This document shows positions 53,829 to 64,000 of a stretch of 64,000 nucleotides of DNA, piece by piece. The notes below the pieces were generated by a model. That model was not told the DNA's origin, made no database searches, and was given only the letters and a program-made list of their open reading frames with translations. Location of the stretch: positions 372,001 through 436,000 of the forward strand of contig NZ_FZOU01000001.1 of NCBI RefSeq assembly GCF_900188085.1. Direction: 5' to 3'. The position numbers and the translations under genes were made by a program. This DNA is from Granulicella rosea. Its GTDB lineage: Bacteria; Acidobacteriota; Terriglobia; Terriglobales; Acidobacteriaceae. Each line of letters opens with the position of its first letter. The stretch's first letter is position 1.

Positions 53829-54059
53829 TTAGTGCAGGCGCGGTACTCCTATGGGCCAACGATTAGGTGCTTTCAGTTCGATGAAGTCACATTCAGGATT
53901 CGTGCACCGCAGAAGCTGGAGGTTAACTGCCCTCTTATGATCAATCTTGTTTTCATCCAGGTTAGAACTCCTACCTTCCGGGAGGGCGTACACGGTCTGT
54001 GAGTGTTCCATTTGTGAGCCGCAGTGACGACACAGGGGGTCTTTCTTTTTATCCGACAT
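53829..54059 (-). CDS. Small zinc-ribbon-like protein
   Basis: 76 aa with CRHCG near residue 10 and CTNPEC near residue 52, a likely four-cysteine zinc site joining two ends of the chain. No signal peptide or membrane part. The composition is AT-richer than neighbours and it has no known partner; it lies convergent with the response regulator. Function unknown; nucleic-acid or protein binding is only suggested by the ribbon. Confidence 0.68.
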   Translation of the reverse strand: MSDKKKDPLCRHCGSQMEHSQTVYALPEGRSSNLDENKIDHKRAVNLQLLRCTNPECDFIELKAPNRWPIGVPRLH

Positions 54060-54235
54060 CGCGTACCTCTGCTGCCATCATACTCGCGCCAAATGGAGCG
54101 AGGAAGCGTCGACATACGGTCCTCTTTGTTGTCATTCTCCGCGGGAATCTGCCTCTCGCAGTTGCACTTACCGCCCACCAGCCGGGCCACGCCTGCCACT
54201 CCTCGCGCATCCAACGCCGCTGAGGAGTACCTGCA

Positions 54236-54883
54236 ATGAATTCACGCCGCATCGCCGCCTATACCTCCGCCGCACTGCTCGTCGCGCTCGCCGCCGGATG
54301 CAAGAAGACCTCCGACAACAAGCTGAACTACGCCGCGGCCATCAACACCTACTATCAGGCGCACCCCGCCTGCCTGTGGTCGGACGAGAAAAAGTTCCCC
54401 GTGCAGGCCGACACATCGGACGCCGACAAGACCGCGAACTACGACGCGCTTGTCGATCAGGGTCTGCTGGTGCGCACGACCGGCGAGAAGAAGGTCTTCA
54501 TTGTGGCGTCGAAGCAGGTGAACAACTACGATCTCTCGGACAAGGGACGCAGCGCGTGGACCGCCGACCCGGCGCAGCCCGGATACGGCAACTTCTGCTA
54601 CGGACACCGCAAGGTCTCGACCATCGACACGGCGACGCCCGCGAGCGACCAGCCCGGCGCGACGACGCAGGTGAGCTATCACTACAGCTTCTCCGACGCG
54701 CCCGCATGGGCTGCCGCGCCCGAGACGCAGACCGCATACCCCAACATCCGCGCCAATCTCTCCGGACCGATGACCGACAACGCCACGCTCACCAATACAG
54801 CCAACGGCTGGGCCCTGACGAGCGCTCCCCACGCGTCGAACCACGGGCCTGTTTCGAATGCGGATGCCGACATCGTCCACTAG
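54236..54883 (+). CDS. Lipoprotein of unknown function, 215 aa
   Basis: The lipoprotein signal ends LLVALAAGCKKT. The mature part is Ala/Thr/Asp-rich with KLNYAAAINTYYQAHPACLW, ALVDQGLLVRT and a closing domain of low complexity. AGGAG lies eight bases before the ATG. It appears as an exported, possibly outer-membrane lipoprotein found in acidobacteria; I do not recognise a domain. A perfect palindromic repeat follows directly. Confidence 0.78.
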   Translation: MNSRRIAAYTSAALLVALAAGCKKTSDNKLNYAAAINTYYQAHPACLWSDEKKFPVQADTSDADKTANYDALVDQGLLVRTTGEKKVFIVASKQVNNYDLSDKGRSAWTADPAQPGYGNFCYGHRKVSTIDTATPASDQPGATTQVSYHYSFSDAPAWAAAPETQTAYPNIRANLSGPMTDNATLTNTANGWALTSAPHASNHGPVSNADADIVH

Positions 54884-54902
54884 TCCTGGCTCGATGCAAA
54901 AG

Positions 54903-55015
54903 CTGTCATCCTGAGCGGAGCGCAGCGAAGTCGAAGGACCTGCTTCTTGTTTGGAATGGTGAAGATTTCACCGATTCAAGCAAAAAGCAGGTCCTTCGCT
55001 GCGCTCAGGATGACA
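54903..55015. repeat. TGTCATCCTGAG-family palindrome
   Basis: GCTGTCATCCTGAGCGGAGC and AGGACCTGCTT on the left are mirrored by AAGCAGGTCCTTCGCTGCGC and TCAGGATGACAAC on the right. Arms of roughly 25-30 bp surround a ~45-nt loop that itself contains GGTGAAGATTTCACC. It sits between the convergent lipoprotein and S9 peptidase genes. Confidence 0.9.
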
Positions 55016-55055
55016 ACATTCCTTGGCGATTCAAGCAAACAGCAAAACGTAACCT

Positions 55056-57422
55056 TTACGGTTGCATATCGTCTTCGCCCGCATCGTCAGGCCCGGCAGC
55101 CGCGGCTGCGGCCACCGGATCGAACTCCGTCATCTTGTACTCCACCGGCGGCGTCCCGCCCGCGAGGTAGCGCACGAAGTAGTCCCACCGGCGACGCGTC
55201 ATGTACTGGCTGGCCGGGCCGTAGGCATGGCGGACGTTCGGAATCATGATCAGGTCGAAGTCCTTGTTCGCCTTGATGAGCGCGTCGACGAGCAGCAGCG
55301 TGTTCGAGGGCGGCACATTGTCGTCCAGCGTGCCGTGCGCCAGCAGCAGGTGGCCCTTCAGGTTCTGCGCGGAGTTCTGGTTCGCCTGCGAGTCATAGTT
55401 GCTCGTGCCATCGGCGTTCTTCACCACCAGGCCGGCCCACTTCTCCGCCCAGTCGTCTTCGTAGTCGCGGTTGTCATGGTTGCCGCTCTCGGCAATGCCC
55501 ACCTTGAAGAAGTCAGGGTAATGAAACATCGCTGCGGCCGTGGCGTTGCCGCCGCCGGAGTGCCCCCAGATGCCGACGCGGTCGATGTCGATCCACGGAT
55601 ACCGCTCCGCGAGCTGGCGTATGCCGGCCACTTGGTCCGGGATCGTATTGTCGCCGAGGTTGCCGTAGTAGGCCTCGTGGAAGCTCTTCGAGCGGTTCGG
55701 CGTGCCCATGCCGTCGATGCACACGACGATGAAGCCAAGCTCCGCCAGCGACTGTGAATCGCGATGCGCGGCCATGAACTGCCGCGTGCCGCATGAACCC
55801 GTCTGCGGTCCGGGATAGACCACATCGACGATTGGATAGACCTTGTCGGTCGAGAAGTTCGAAGGCTTGAAGAGCATGCCGTAAAGGTCCGTCAACCCGT
55901 CGCGCCCCTTCACCTCGATCGGCACCGGAGCGGTCCAGCCCGAGGCCTTCAGACGCGCGATATCCTGGTGCGCGACGGCCATCAACACCTCGCCCGTCAT
56001 GTCCCGCACCACCGTCTCCTGCGGCTGCGTGGGGGAAGAGAGCACGTCGACGAACTGGCTCTTCGCAACGTTCAACGTCACCTGGTGATTCACCGGCTCC
56101 GGCGTCAACAGCTTCTGGTTCCTGCCGTCGAAGTCGACGCGATAGAACATCTCAAAGTAAGGATCGACGCTGGGAACCTTGCCCACGGCCAGGAAGTAAA
56201 TCACGCGATTCTTCTCATCGACCGAGAGCACCTGCGTGACGTTGCCCTCGCCCGCCGTGATCTGGTTCTTCAGCTTGCCCGTGGTCAGGTCGTAGAGATA
56301 AAGCTGGCCCCAGTCGTCGCGCTCGGAGAACCAGAGCAGTTCGTTCGACGCAGGCAGATAGCGCCAGTTCACCTTGTTGTCGCCGGACTCGAAGAACTTC
56401 GGCGCGACCTCGTTCATCACCTCGCGCACCGCGCCGGACTTCACATCGGCCACGCGCATCCAGGCCTGCTTATGATCGCGCGAGCTGGACACGAAGCCCA
56501 GCGTCCGGCTGTCGGCGGACCACTGCACATCGTCCCACACGCCTCGACACGCCACATCGTCGCAGATAGTAGACCGGTGCTGATCGGGCGGCATCTTCAG
56601 CCGCACCGTCCTCTTCGCATCCACGTCGATCACAACACGTTCAATCATGGTTACATTTTCATCGCCCACCAGCGGATACTTCAGCGTGGTCAACGTGGGG
56701 TGCCCGTTGGTCGTGTTGGTCAGGTAAAGCTCGCCGGTCTTGCGCTGATCTTGCTGGAAGGTCGCGATCTGCTTTGAGTCGGGCGACCAGACCAGAATGG
56801 CCCTGTCGGAGTGCGACCAACCGGCGTTGTCGGTCGCGTAGCCGTAGTCCTTCATGCCGTCCCTGGTCAACTGCGTCTCGGCGCCCGTGGCCGTGTCGCG
56901 CACCCACAGATTCCAGTCGCGGATGAAGGCGCTGCGCCTGCCGTCGGGCGAGGCGACGCCGGGTTCGAGCTTCTTATCAGGCGGGTTCGCCACGATGCAG
57001 GCGATGGCGTCCGCAAGCGCGCACGTCACCGGCTTGCCGCCAAGCGACAGCTTCACGCTCAACGCATCGCCCTTCAACGCAAGCTGCAATGCGGGCAACT
57101 GCTTCGGGTCGACTTCTTTCTTCGCGAGCCGCAGCGAGGTCAACGCAGCGGCCAGCTTCGCATGGTCGAACGCGGGCGCCTTCGTCTTCTTCGCCGGATC
57201 GACCAGCAGGTACGTGAAGCCATCCGCGCCCTGATCGCGATACCAGAAGCGTCCATCGGCCAGCCATGCGGGCTTGTCCACGGAATGCAGCACGAGCTTG
57301 TCCGTGTTGTAGCTCATGAACTTCTCCGCTTGCGCGTAGTCGGCGGCGGTGTAGACGCGCGGCTGCTGGGCGTGCAACGCGACGGTGAAGAGAGATAGGC
57401 ATAGCAGCTTGCGTACGAACAT
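55056..57422 (-). CDS. Secreted dipeptidyl peptidase IV-type serine peptidase (S9B)
   Basis: 788 aa with a signal peptide (LLCLSLFTVALHAQ). A beta-propeller N-domain (residues ~60-500) precedes the hydrolase domain. The nucleophile Ser622 is in GIWGHSGGGNA, the acid is in AHGTLDDNVPP, and the His in MIPNVRHAYGP. This is the DPP-IV layout that removes Xaa-Pro or Xaa-Ala dipeptides. GGAG lies eight bases before the ATG at 57422. The unusual feature is an Ala-rich, acidic tail after the last helix (FDPVAAAAAAGPDDAGEDDMQP). Confidence 0.92.
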   Translation of the reverse strand: MFVRKLLCLSLFTVALHAQQPRVYTAADYAQAEKFMSYNTDKLVLHSVDKPAWLADGRFWYRDQGADGFTYLLVDPAKKTKAPAFDHAKLAAALTSLRLAKKEVDPKQLPALQLALKGDALSVKLSLGGKPVTCALADAIACIVANPPDKKLEPGVASPDGRRSAFIRDWNLWVRDTATGAETQLTRDGMKDYGYATDNAGWSHSDRAILVWSPDSKQIATFQQDQRKTGELYLTNTTNGHPTLTTLKYPLVGDENVTMIERVVIDVDAKRTVRLKMPPDQHRSTICDDVACRGVWDDVQWSADSRTLGFVSSSRDHKQAWMRVADVKSGAVREVMNEVAPKFFESGDNKVNWRYLPASNELLWFSERDDWGQLYLYDLTTGKLKNQITAGEGNVTQVLSVDEKNRVIYFLAVGKVPSVDPYFEMFYRVDFDGRNQKLLTPEPVNHQVTLNVAKSQFVDVLSSPTQPQETVVRDMTGEVLMAVAHQDIARLKASGWTAPVPIEVKGRDGLTDLYGMLFKPSNFSTDKVYPIVDVVYPGPQTGSCGTRQFMAAHRDSQSLAELGFIVVCIDGMGTPNRSKSFHEAYYGNLGDNTIPDQVAGIRQLAERYPWIDIDRVGIWGHSGGGNATAAAMFHYPDFFKVGIAESGNHDNRDYEDDWAEKWAGLVVKNADGTSNYDSQANQNSAQNLKGHLLLAHGTLDDNVPPSNTLLLVDALIKANKDFDLIMIPNVRHAYGPASQYMTRRRWDYFVRYLAGGTPPVEYKMTEFDPVAAAAAAGPDDAGEDDMQP

Positions 57423-57451
57423 ACTTGTGATCTCCAGAAGCTCAACAGCCC

Positions 57452-57550
57452 GGGTGCCCCATCCTTCGCGCCTTTGCGAAGGGTGGGACGTATAAACCTC
57501 GAACATCCTACCTCCCACCCTTTCGATAAGGCCGAAAGATGGGGCGCCCA
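57452..57550. repeat. Family-4 palindromic element with GGGTGCCCCATCC ends
   Basis: It opens GGGTGCCCCATCCTTCGCG and closes CGAAAGATGGGGCGCCC, with an internal hairpin of CGAAGGGTGGGACG and a CCCACCCTTTCG mirror. Length is about 99 nt. It lies between the S9 peptidase start and the SpoU methyltransferase stop. Confidence 0.85.
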
Positions 57551-57561
57551 AGCTGTGTGAC

Positions 57562-58356
57562 TCAGTCCATTTCGTTAGACGAGTCTTCACCTGCATCGGA
57601 CGTACGCGGCAGCACACGCATGAGCTGCCGCAGCATACCCGTCCAAACCGGCGCGTCCGTGACGCTCAGGCCCATGCGCAGGATGAGACGTCGCAGGTTG
57701 GCCTCGCGCGCATTGGCCGGATTACGCCGCGTGTAGCCCGCGCGGTCGAGCACCTCGCGCAGCATGCCGAGCAGACGGTCGTTATCGGCGGCGCTCGCCT
57801 TCGTCTCCACAACCGCCGGCGTATCGACCGCAGCCTGCTGCGCGATGGCATACAGACACACGGCCACCGCCTGCCCGAGGTTCATCGAAAGATGCCGGCC
57901 CGGATGCAGATGGGCAGTACGCGTGTTCATCGGGATGGTCAGCAGCGCGTGGCAGTGGCTCAGCTCGTCGTTGGTCAGGCCAGTCTTCTCGGAGCCGAAG
58001 AGCAGGGCCACGCGGCCGGCGGGATCTCCCGATAGAACATCGGCGATCCTGCCGGTCGCCTCCGGCAGAATGTGCAGCGGATGCTGCAGCACGCGCTCGC
58101 CGACGGCCGTCGTGCCGTAGACGAAGGTGCAGTCGGCGGTAGCCTCGGCGACGGTCGCGTACTCGCGCGCGGCTTCGAGCACGGAGCTGGCGTCCACCGC
58201 GGACTTTGCCGCCTCGAACGGCACATGAAACTCATTGACGATGCGCAGATGCGCGTAGCCGAGATCGTGCATCGCACGCGCCACCGCGCCGATGTTGGCA
58301 GGGTTCCTGGCGCGGACGAGGATGACGACGAGCCGGTCCTGCTGGTTGGGTTGCAT
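57562..58356 (-). CDS. SpoU (TrmH/TrmJ)-family RNA methyltransferase
   Basis: 264 aa. The N-terminal motif VVILVRARNPANIGAVARAMHDLG is the SpoU motif 1, motif 2 LLFGSEKTGLTNDEL and motif 3 LSMNLGQAVAVCLYAI form the trefoil-knot SAM site. Length and order fit TrmJ-like 2'-O-ribose methyltransferases acting on tRNA position 32 or on rRNA. A C-terminal helical extension (KASAADNDRLLGMLREVLDRAGY) agrees with TrmJ. The RNA target is not defined by sequence alone. Confidence 0.87.
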   Translation of the reverse strand: MQPNQQDRLVVILVRARNPANIGAVARAMHDLGYAHLRIVNEFHVPFEAAKSAVDASSVLEAAREYATVAEATADCTFVYGTTAVGERVLQHPLHILPEATGRIADVLSGDPAGRVALLFGSEKTGLTNDELSHCHALLTIPMNTRTAHLHPGRHLSMNLGQAVAVCLYAIAQQAAVDTPAVVETKASAADNDRLLGMLREVLDRAGYTRRNPANAREANLRRLILRMGLSVTDAPVWTGMLRQLMRVLPRTSDAGEDSSNEMD

Positions 58357-58379
58357 ATCTAGATTCTACCGTCCGCAGC

Positions 58380-58826
58380 TCAGTCGCAGGGGTCCCATAC
58401 TTCGAAGCCTTCAGCCAATGCTGCATCCTTCAAACCCTTATCCGATGCGATAAGACGCATCTGCGTTACCGCCAGGCGATCTCTTGCGACGATGGCGCTG
58501 CCGAGCTGCAACGCATCCAACGCACGCAAATAGTGCCGGTCGATCAACGCCATGGCCTCGTCATGCACCGAAGTATTGATCGGTTGCAGGACGAGCCGCC
58601 TCGCCTCGTTCGCTAGCAGGTTGAGCGCCAACGTCGCCTCCGCAGGGCTCATACGGTTTTCTTTCCGCAGCCTGCAGATGGCGGATGTAGCTTCCACTTG
58701 TGTAAGCGTGCAGACGATCTTGTTCCGGTCGTCTTCAGTGCTGGCGAAGTGCAGCATCTTCACGCTGCCTTTCTCCAGAACGAAGAGCTTCAGCAATGCG
58801 CTCGTATCGATAAAATGGAGAATCAG
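58380..58826 (-). CDS. PIN-domain toxin (VapC-like) with non-canonical start
   Basis: 148 aa if read from a CTG at 58826, which overlaps the upstream gene's TGA as CTGA. The PIN motif begins directly: LHFIDTSALLKLF carries the first Asp (residue 7); later acids are Glu in TQVEATSAICR, Asp in LDALQLGSAIVAR, and Asp in IASDKGLKDAA. No ATG, GTG or TTG exists in frame upstream of FIDTSALL; the first conventional codon (TTG at 58796) would delete the catalytic Asp. CTG or the next ATT is thus the only start giving a whole domain. GGGAGAG sits just before it. The likely partner is the gene at 58823. Confidence 0.72.
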   Translation of the reverse strand: MILHFIDTSALLKLFVLEKGSVKMLHFASTEDDRNKIVCTLTQVEATSAICRLRKENRMSPAEATLALNLLANEARRLVLQPINTSVHDEAMALIDRHYLRALDALQLGSAIVARDRLAVTQMRLIASDKGLKDAALAEGFEVWDPCD

Positions 58827-59221
58827 AATCTCTCCCGGTCGCGCAGAACGATCTCGGACGCCGAAAGACCTTCGCCACGCAGTTGGATCGGTCGATAACG
58901 CGCGGCGATCGCTTCGTCCTTATGCGCGTATCGCGGATCAGGGGCATGACCCGCCCCATCCAGCGTCTCGGCACCTTCCTCACCGAAAGACCAGCAGCCT
59001 TGCTTGATGAGAGTTCGACGAAGATCCCGAAAGAGCGTGCGATGAAACCGCACGCTCTCAGGGTTGTTTGTCACAGTCGTATGTGAATCGTCCGGACCGG
59101 TCAGGTGGATATGAATCCATTTGCCCTGACGAGATGCCCAGAGTCCATGGCCAATAACGACCGCGTTTCCGCTTCCGCGTTTGAACTTACGCACATCGCC
59201 AGGACTCATAGACGCCTCCAC
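58823..59221 (-). CDS. Hypothetical protein with antitoxin-like C-terminus, partner of the PIN toxin
   Basis: 132 aa. The last 25 residues (YRPIQLRGEGLSASEIV, then LRDRERF) recall the toxin-wrapping tail of Phd/VapB antitoxins. The first ~80 residues (GNAVVIGHGLWASRQGKWIHI, FHRTLFRDLRRTLIKQGCW) do not look like a Phd, AbrB or RHH DNA-binding domain. It overlaps the PIN gene by four bases (CTGA). The N-terminal part may be a different regulatory or enzymatic unit. Start is ATG 59221 or 59209. Its own start is 11 nt from the aconitase stop on the same strand. Confidence 0.65.
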   Translation of the reverse strand: MEASMSPGDVRKFKRGSGNAVVIGHGLWASRQGKWIHIHLTGPDDSHTTVTNNPESVRFHRTLFRDLRRTLIKQGCWSFGEEGAETLDGAGHAPDPRYAHKDEAIAARYRPIQLRGEGLSASEIVLRDRERF

Positions 59222-59232
59222 TTGCTGCGATT

Positions 59233-62106
<2,874 letters not shown>

Positions 62107-62353
62107 GGCGTATCTCCTGAAAAGGTTCGTCGGGGCAGGTTCGTAAAAGCCGGCGCGAGGGGGCGGGCTTTCAAAGTCGAAGAGATGGTAATCGGGAGGA
62201 ATTGGGCAAAACGAACTTCAGGCGCGACCGCGGTCGGGGCGACCGTGACGAAAGCGCTTCGTGCTGGGAAGACAGCCTGCCATCGACTTTCAGTCTAACG
62301 CCACCGGCAGGCGCGTGGCGCGAGATTTTTTAGAGGGACAACTTCCAACGCTT

Positions 62354-62475
62354 GGGTGCCCATCCTTCGCGCGGTTGCGAAGGGTGGGACGTAACTCGCC
62401 GGGACCTGTTGTGCGTGGCTCAAACATATTCGTCCCAACCTTCGCCCAGAATCGGTCGAAGGATGGGGCACCCAG
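62354..62475. repeat. Family-4 palindromic element with GGGTGCCCATCC ends
   Basis: It opens GGGTGCCCATCCTTCGCGC and ends CGAAGGATGGGGCACCC; the inner hairpin GCGAAGGGTGGGACGT and the CGTCCCAACCTTCG mirror are clear. Length about 122 nt, in the 62107-62560 gap between divergent aconitase and the lipoprotein gene. The rest of that gap shows no other motif. Confidence 0.87.
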
Positions 62476-62560
62476 GATTTGAGGTCGGTTTATGACAACT
62501 TGTTCCAGACGCGAGCGTTAGCATCTGCATCACATGTATTTGCACGACGAGGATGGCACG

Positions 62561-64000
62561 ATGAAACGCACAAAGGTATCAGGCACTTACGGAAAGATCT
62601 GGACGGCAACGACGGCCCTGGGCATCGCAACGCTCTCCCTTTCGCTGGCCGCAACCGGCTGCAAGAGCAACACCACCAGCGGCGCCGACGGCTTCGTGCA
62701 GCAGCAGAACCAGACCGGTGCGGACCCCGCGGCCGCGAACCTGGCGCCGGCGAACGAATCGACCACGCAGACCAGCTCCAGCCAGCAGTCCGGACAGGTG
62801 CTCGGCATCCGCGCCGAGGGCCAGACCACCCAGCAGGGTGAGAGCTATCAGAACGGCCCCGCGCCCATCGTCCGCCAGGCGCCCTCTGGCGGCTACGCCC
62901 AGGACGATTCCCAGTACTACGACAACGGCGCCTACCAGACCGACGTCGATGCCGGACAGGCCGCGCTCGAGGCCGACCAGGCTCCACCGCCGCTGCCGGT
63001 CTATACGCAGCCCGAAGCACCCGAACCGGACGACCTCTGGACCCCTGGCTACTGGGACTACGCGCCCTCCGGCGGATACTACTGGGTGCCCGGCGCATGG
63101 GTCGCCGCGCCTTATGCCGGTGCGCTTTGGACGCCCGGTTACTGGGGCTACTATGGCAACCGTTACCGCTTCCATCGCGGCTACTGGGGTCTTCACATTG
63201 GCTTCTACGGCGGCATTCCGTATGGCTTCGGCTACACCGGCTTCGGGTACGAGGGTGGGTACTGGAACAACAACCACTTCTTCTACAACCGCGCCGTCAA
63301 CCGCATCAACGTAAACACGTTCCACAACGTCTATGTGCGCAACGTGACGGTGACCAACAATGTACGCGTCAGCTATAACGGCGGGCCCGGCGGCCTGAAC
63401 GTACGTCCGCGCCCGGCGGAGATCGCCGCGCTGCGCGAAAACCACACTCCGCCGATGCAGGCGCAGATTCAGCATGCGCGGCAGGCGCAGGGCGATCGCC
63501 AGCAGTTCTTCAACCAGAACCACGGCGCCCCGGCGCAGGCGGTCGTCACCCGCAACCTGCCGGCCGATCGGGGCATTCAGGCGCCGGCACGCGGCGGATT
63601 CGGCGGCGGGGCGCGTCCGACGAACACCCCGGCGGCTGGCGCTCCGCGCGCGGTGCAGGGGCCGGAGCGCGGCGGATTCGGTCAGCAGCAGCCGAACCGC
63701 GTGGCCCCGAACCAGATGACGCAGCCGCACGTTCAGCAGCCGAACCAGCGGTTTGAGCCGAACCAGCAGCAGGCACATCCGCAGCCCCAGCAGAACCGGC
63801 AGGCAGAGCCACAGCGTCCGGCGCAGCCGAATCCGCAGGTGCAACGCAATATGCAGGTTCAGCAGCAGCACGCAATCCAGCAGCCGGCTCGTCCGCAGGA
63901 GGCGCACCGCGCTCAACCGCAGGCGCAGCCGCGTCCTCAGCCCGAGGCGCGTCCGCAACCGCAGCAAGCGCGTCCGCAGCCTGAGCAGCGGCCCGCGCCG
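62561..64000 (+). CDS. Gln/Pro-rich lipoprotein with WxPGYW-type repeats (cut by window edge)
   Basis: 480 codons stay open to the window edge, so the C-terminus is missing. A lipoprotein signal ends LSLAATGCKSN. Residues ~160-250 hold tandem W-P-G-Y-W units (LWTPGYWDYAP, YYWVPGAWVAAPY, LWTPGYWGYYG), a repeat known from the BcpO-related WXXGXW family of exported proteins. From ~residue 300 the chain becomes almost entirely Gln, Pro, Arg, Ala and Asn (NQMTQPHVQQPNQRF, then PRPQPEARPQPQQARPQP), a low-complexity tail of repeating PQ units. The ATG at 62561 lies nine bases after GAGGATGG. It is probably anchored in the outer membrane. Confidence 0.85.
   Translation, partial: MKRTKVSGTYGKIWTATTALGIATLSLSLAATGCKSNTTSGADGFVQQQNQTGADPAAANLAPANESTTQTSSSQQSGQVLGIRAEGQTTQQGESYQNGPAPIVRQAPSGGYAQDDSQYYDNGAYQTDVDAGQAALEADQAPPPLPVYTQPEAPEPDDLWTPGYWDYAPSGGYYWVPGAWVAAPYAGALWTPGYWGYYGNRYRFHRGYWGLHIGFYGGIPYGFGYTGFGYEGGYWNNNHFFYNRAVNRINVNTFHNVYVRNVTVTNNVRVSYNGGPGGLNVRPRPAEIAALRENHTPPMQAQIQHARQAQGDRQQFFNQNHGAPAQAVVTRNLPADRGIQAPARGGFGGGARPTNTPAAGAPRAVQGPERGGFGQQQPNRVAPNQMTQPHVQQPNQRFEPNQQQAHPQPQQNRQAEPQRPAQPNPQVQRNMQVQQQHAIQQPARPQEAHRAQPQAQPRPQPEARPQPQQARPQPEQRPAP

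Noticed and set aside
62579..63967. A 462-codon frame on the minus strand opposite the Gln/Pro-rich lipoprotein
   Set aside because: The plus-strand frame has a lipoprotein signal, W-P-G-Y-W repeats and a ribosome site. The opposite frame is Leu/Arg/Val low-complexity, the mirror of the CAG/CCG repeats.

Overview
The window looks like a chromosomal segment of an acidobacterium of the Terriglobia / Acidobacteriaceae type (Granulicella, Terriglobus, Edaphobacter or a relative). This is inferred from the high GC content, the many secreted proteins and lipoproteins, the carboxypeptidase-like/NHL cell-surface lipoprotein, the ExbB-ExbD-ExbD-ExbD-TonB cluster, and an abundance of short palindromic repeats between genes. 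No database search was possible. No tRNA, rRNA or CRISPR array was seen.

Layout. 1-5 kb: the N-terminal membrane part of a probable diguanylate cyclase (cut by the window edge), an alpha/beta hydrolase, ruvB and a DUF885 peptidase-like protein. 4.7-5.6 kb: a REP-associated tyrosine transposase (RAYT) enclosed by two inverted copies of a two-hairpin palindromic element. 5.6-12.3 kb: a sugar locus with a ROK repressor, a divergent FucP-type sugar transporter, xylulokinase, and a secreted glycoside hydrolase lipoprotein facing the other way. 12.6-22.3 kb, minus strand: two flavoproteins (a Rossmann FAD oxidoreductase and a GMC oxidoreductase), a methyltransferase, an S4 RNA-binding protein, a very large soluble histidine kinase with eight PAS domains, and a YceH-like protein. 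22.5-26.7 kb: an M15-like DUF882 protein, then the TonB energising cluster. 26.9-30 kb: yajC-secD-secF. 30.4-36.6 kb: an unknown 308-aa protein, a GH31 glycosidase, a compositionally different GIY-YIG/DUF4357 gene, and the primary sigma factor rpoD with a clear terminator. 36.8-42.1 kb: tgt, a PIN/RHH toxin-antitoxin pair, a SnoaL-like protein, a CPA1 antiporter and a secreted unknown. 42.4-49.4 kb: an NHL lipoprotein, an HI0933 flavoprotein, an RlmI-like methyltransferase, a membrane protein and dinB. 49.4-53.8 kb: an ABC exporter with a DesK/DesR-like two-component system. 53.8-64 kb: small proteins, a DPP-IV-type S9 peptidase, a SpoU RNA methyltransferase, a second PIN module with a non-canonical start codon, aconitase, and a Gln/Pro-rich lipoprotein cut by the right edge.

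The strongest structure beyond the genes is the repeat landscape. Four recurrent palindromic families lie between genes: (1) ~74-nt two-hairpin elements with GGGCTTCAGCCC stems that flank the RAYT and also occur as a back-to-back pair lacking the RAYT upstream of xylulokinase; (2) clusters sharing the GGCTTCAGCC core but with GGCACGG outer stems; (3) TGTCATCCTGAGC/GCTCAGGATGACA elements; (4) ~100-120-nt elements with GGGTGCCCCATCCTTCG-like ends. Family 1 plus the RAYT is a plausible active or recently active REPtron with a non-autonomous derivative. It is the best candidate here for a little-described system.

The genes otherwise describe a soil heterotroph that takes up and degrades plant-type polysaccharide through TonB-dependent transport, secreted glycosidases and peptidases, and a pentose route through xylulokinase.
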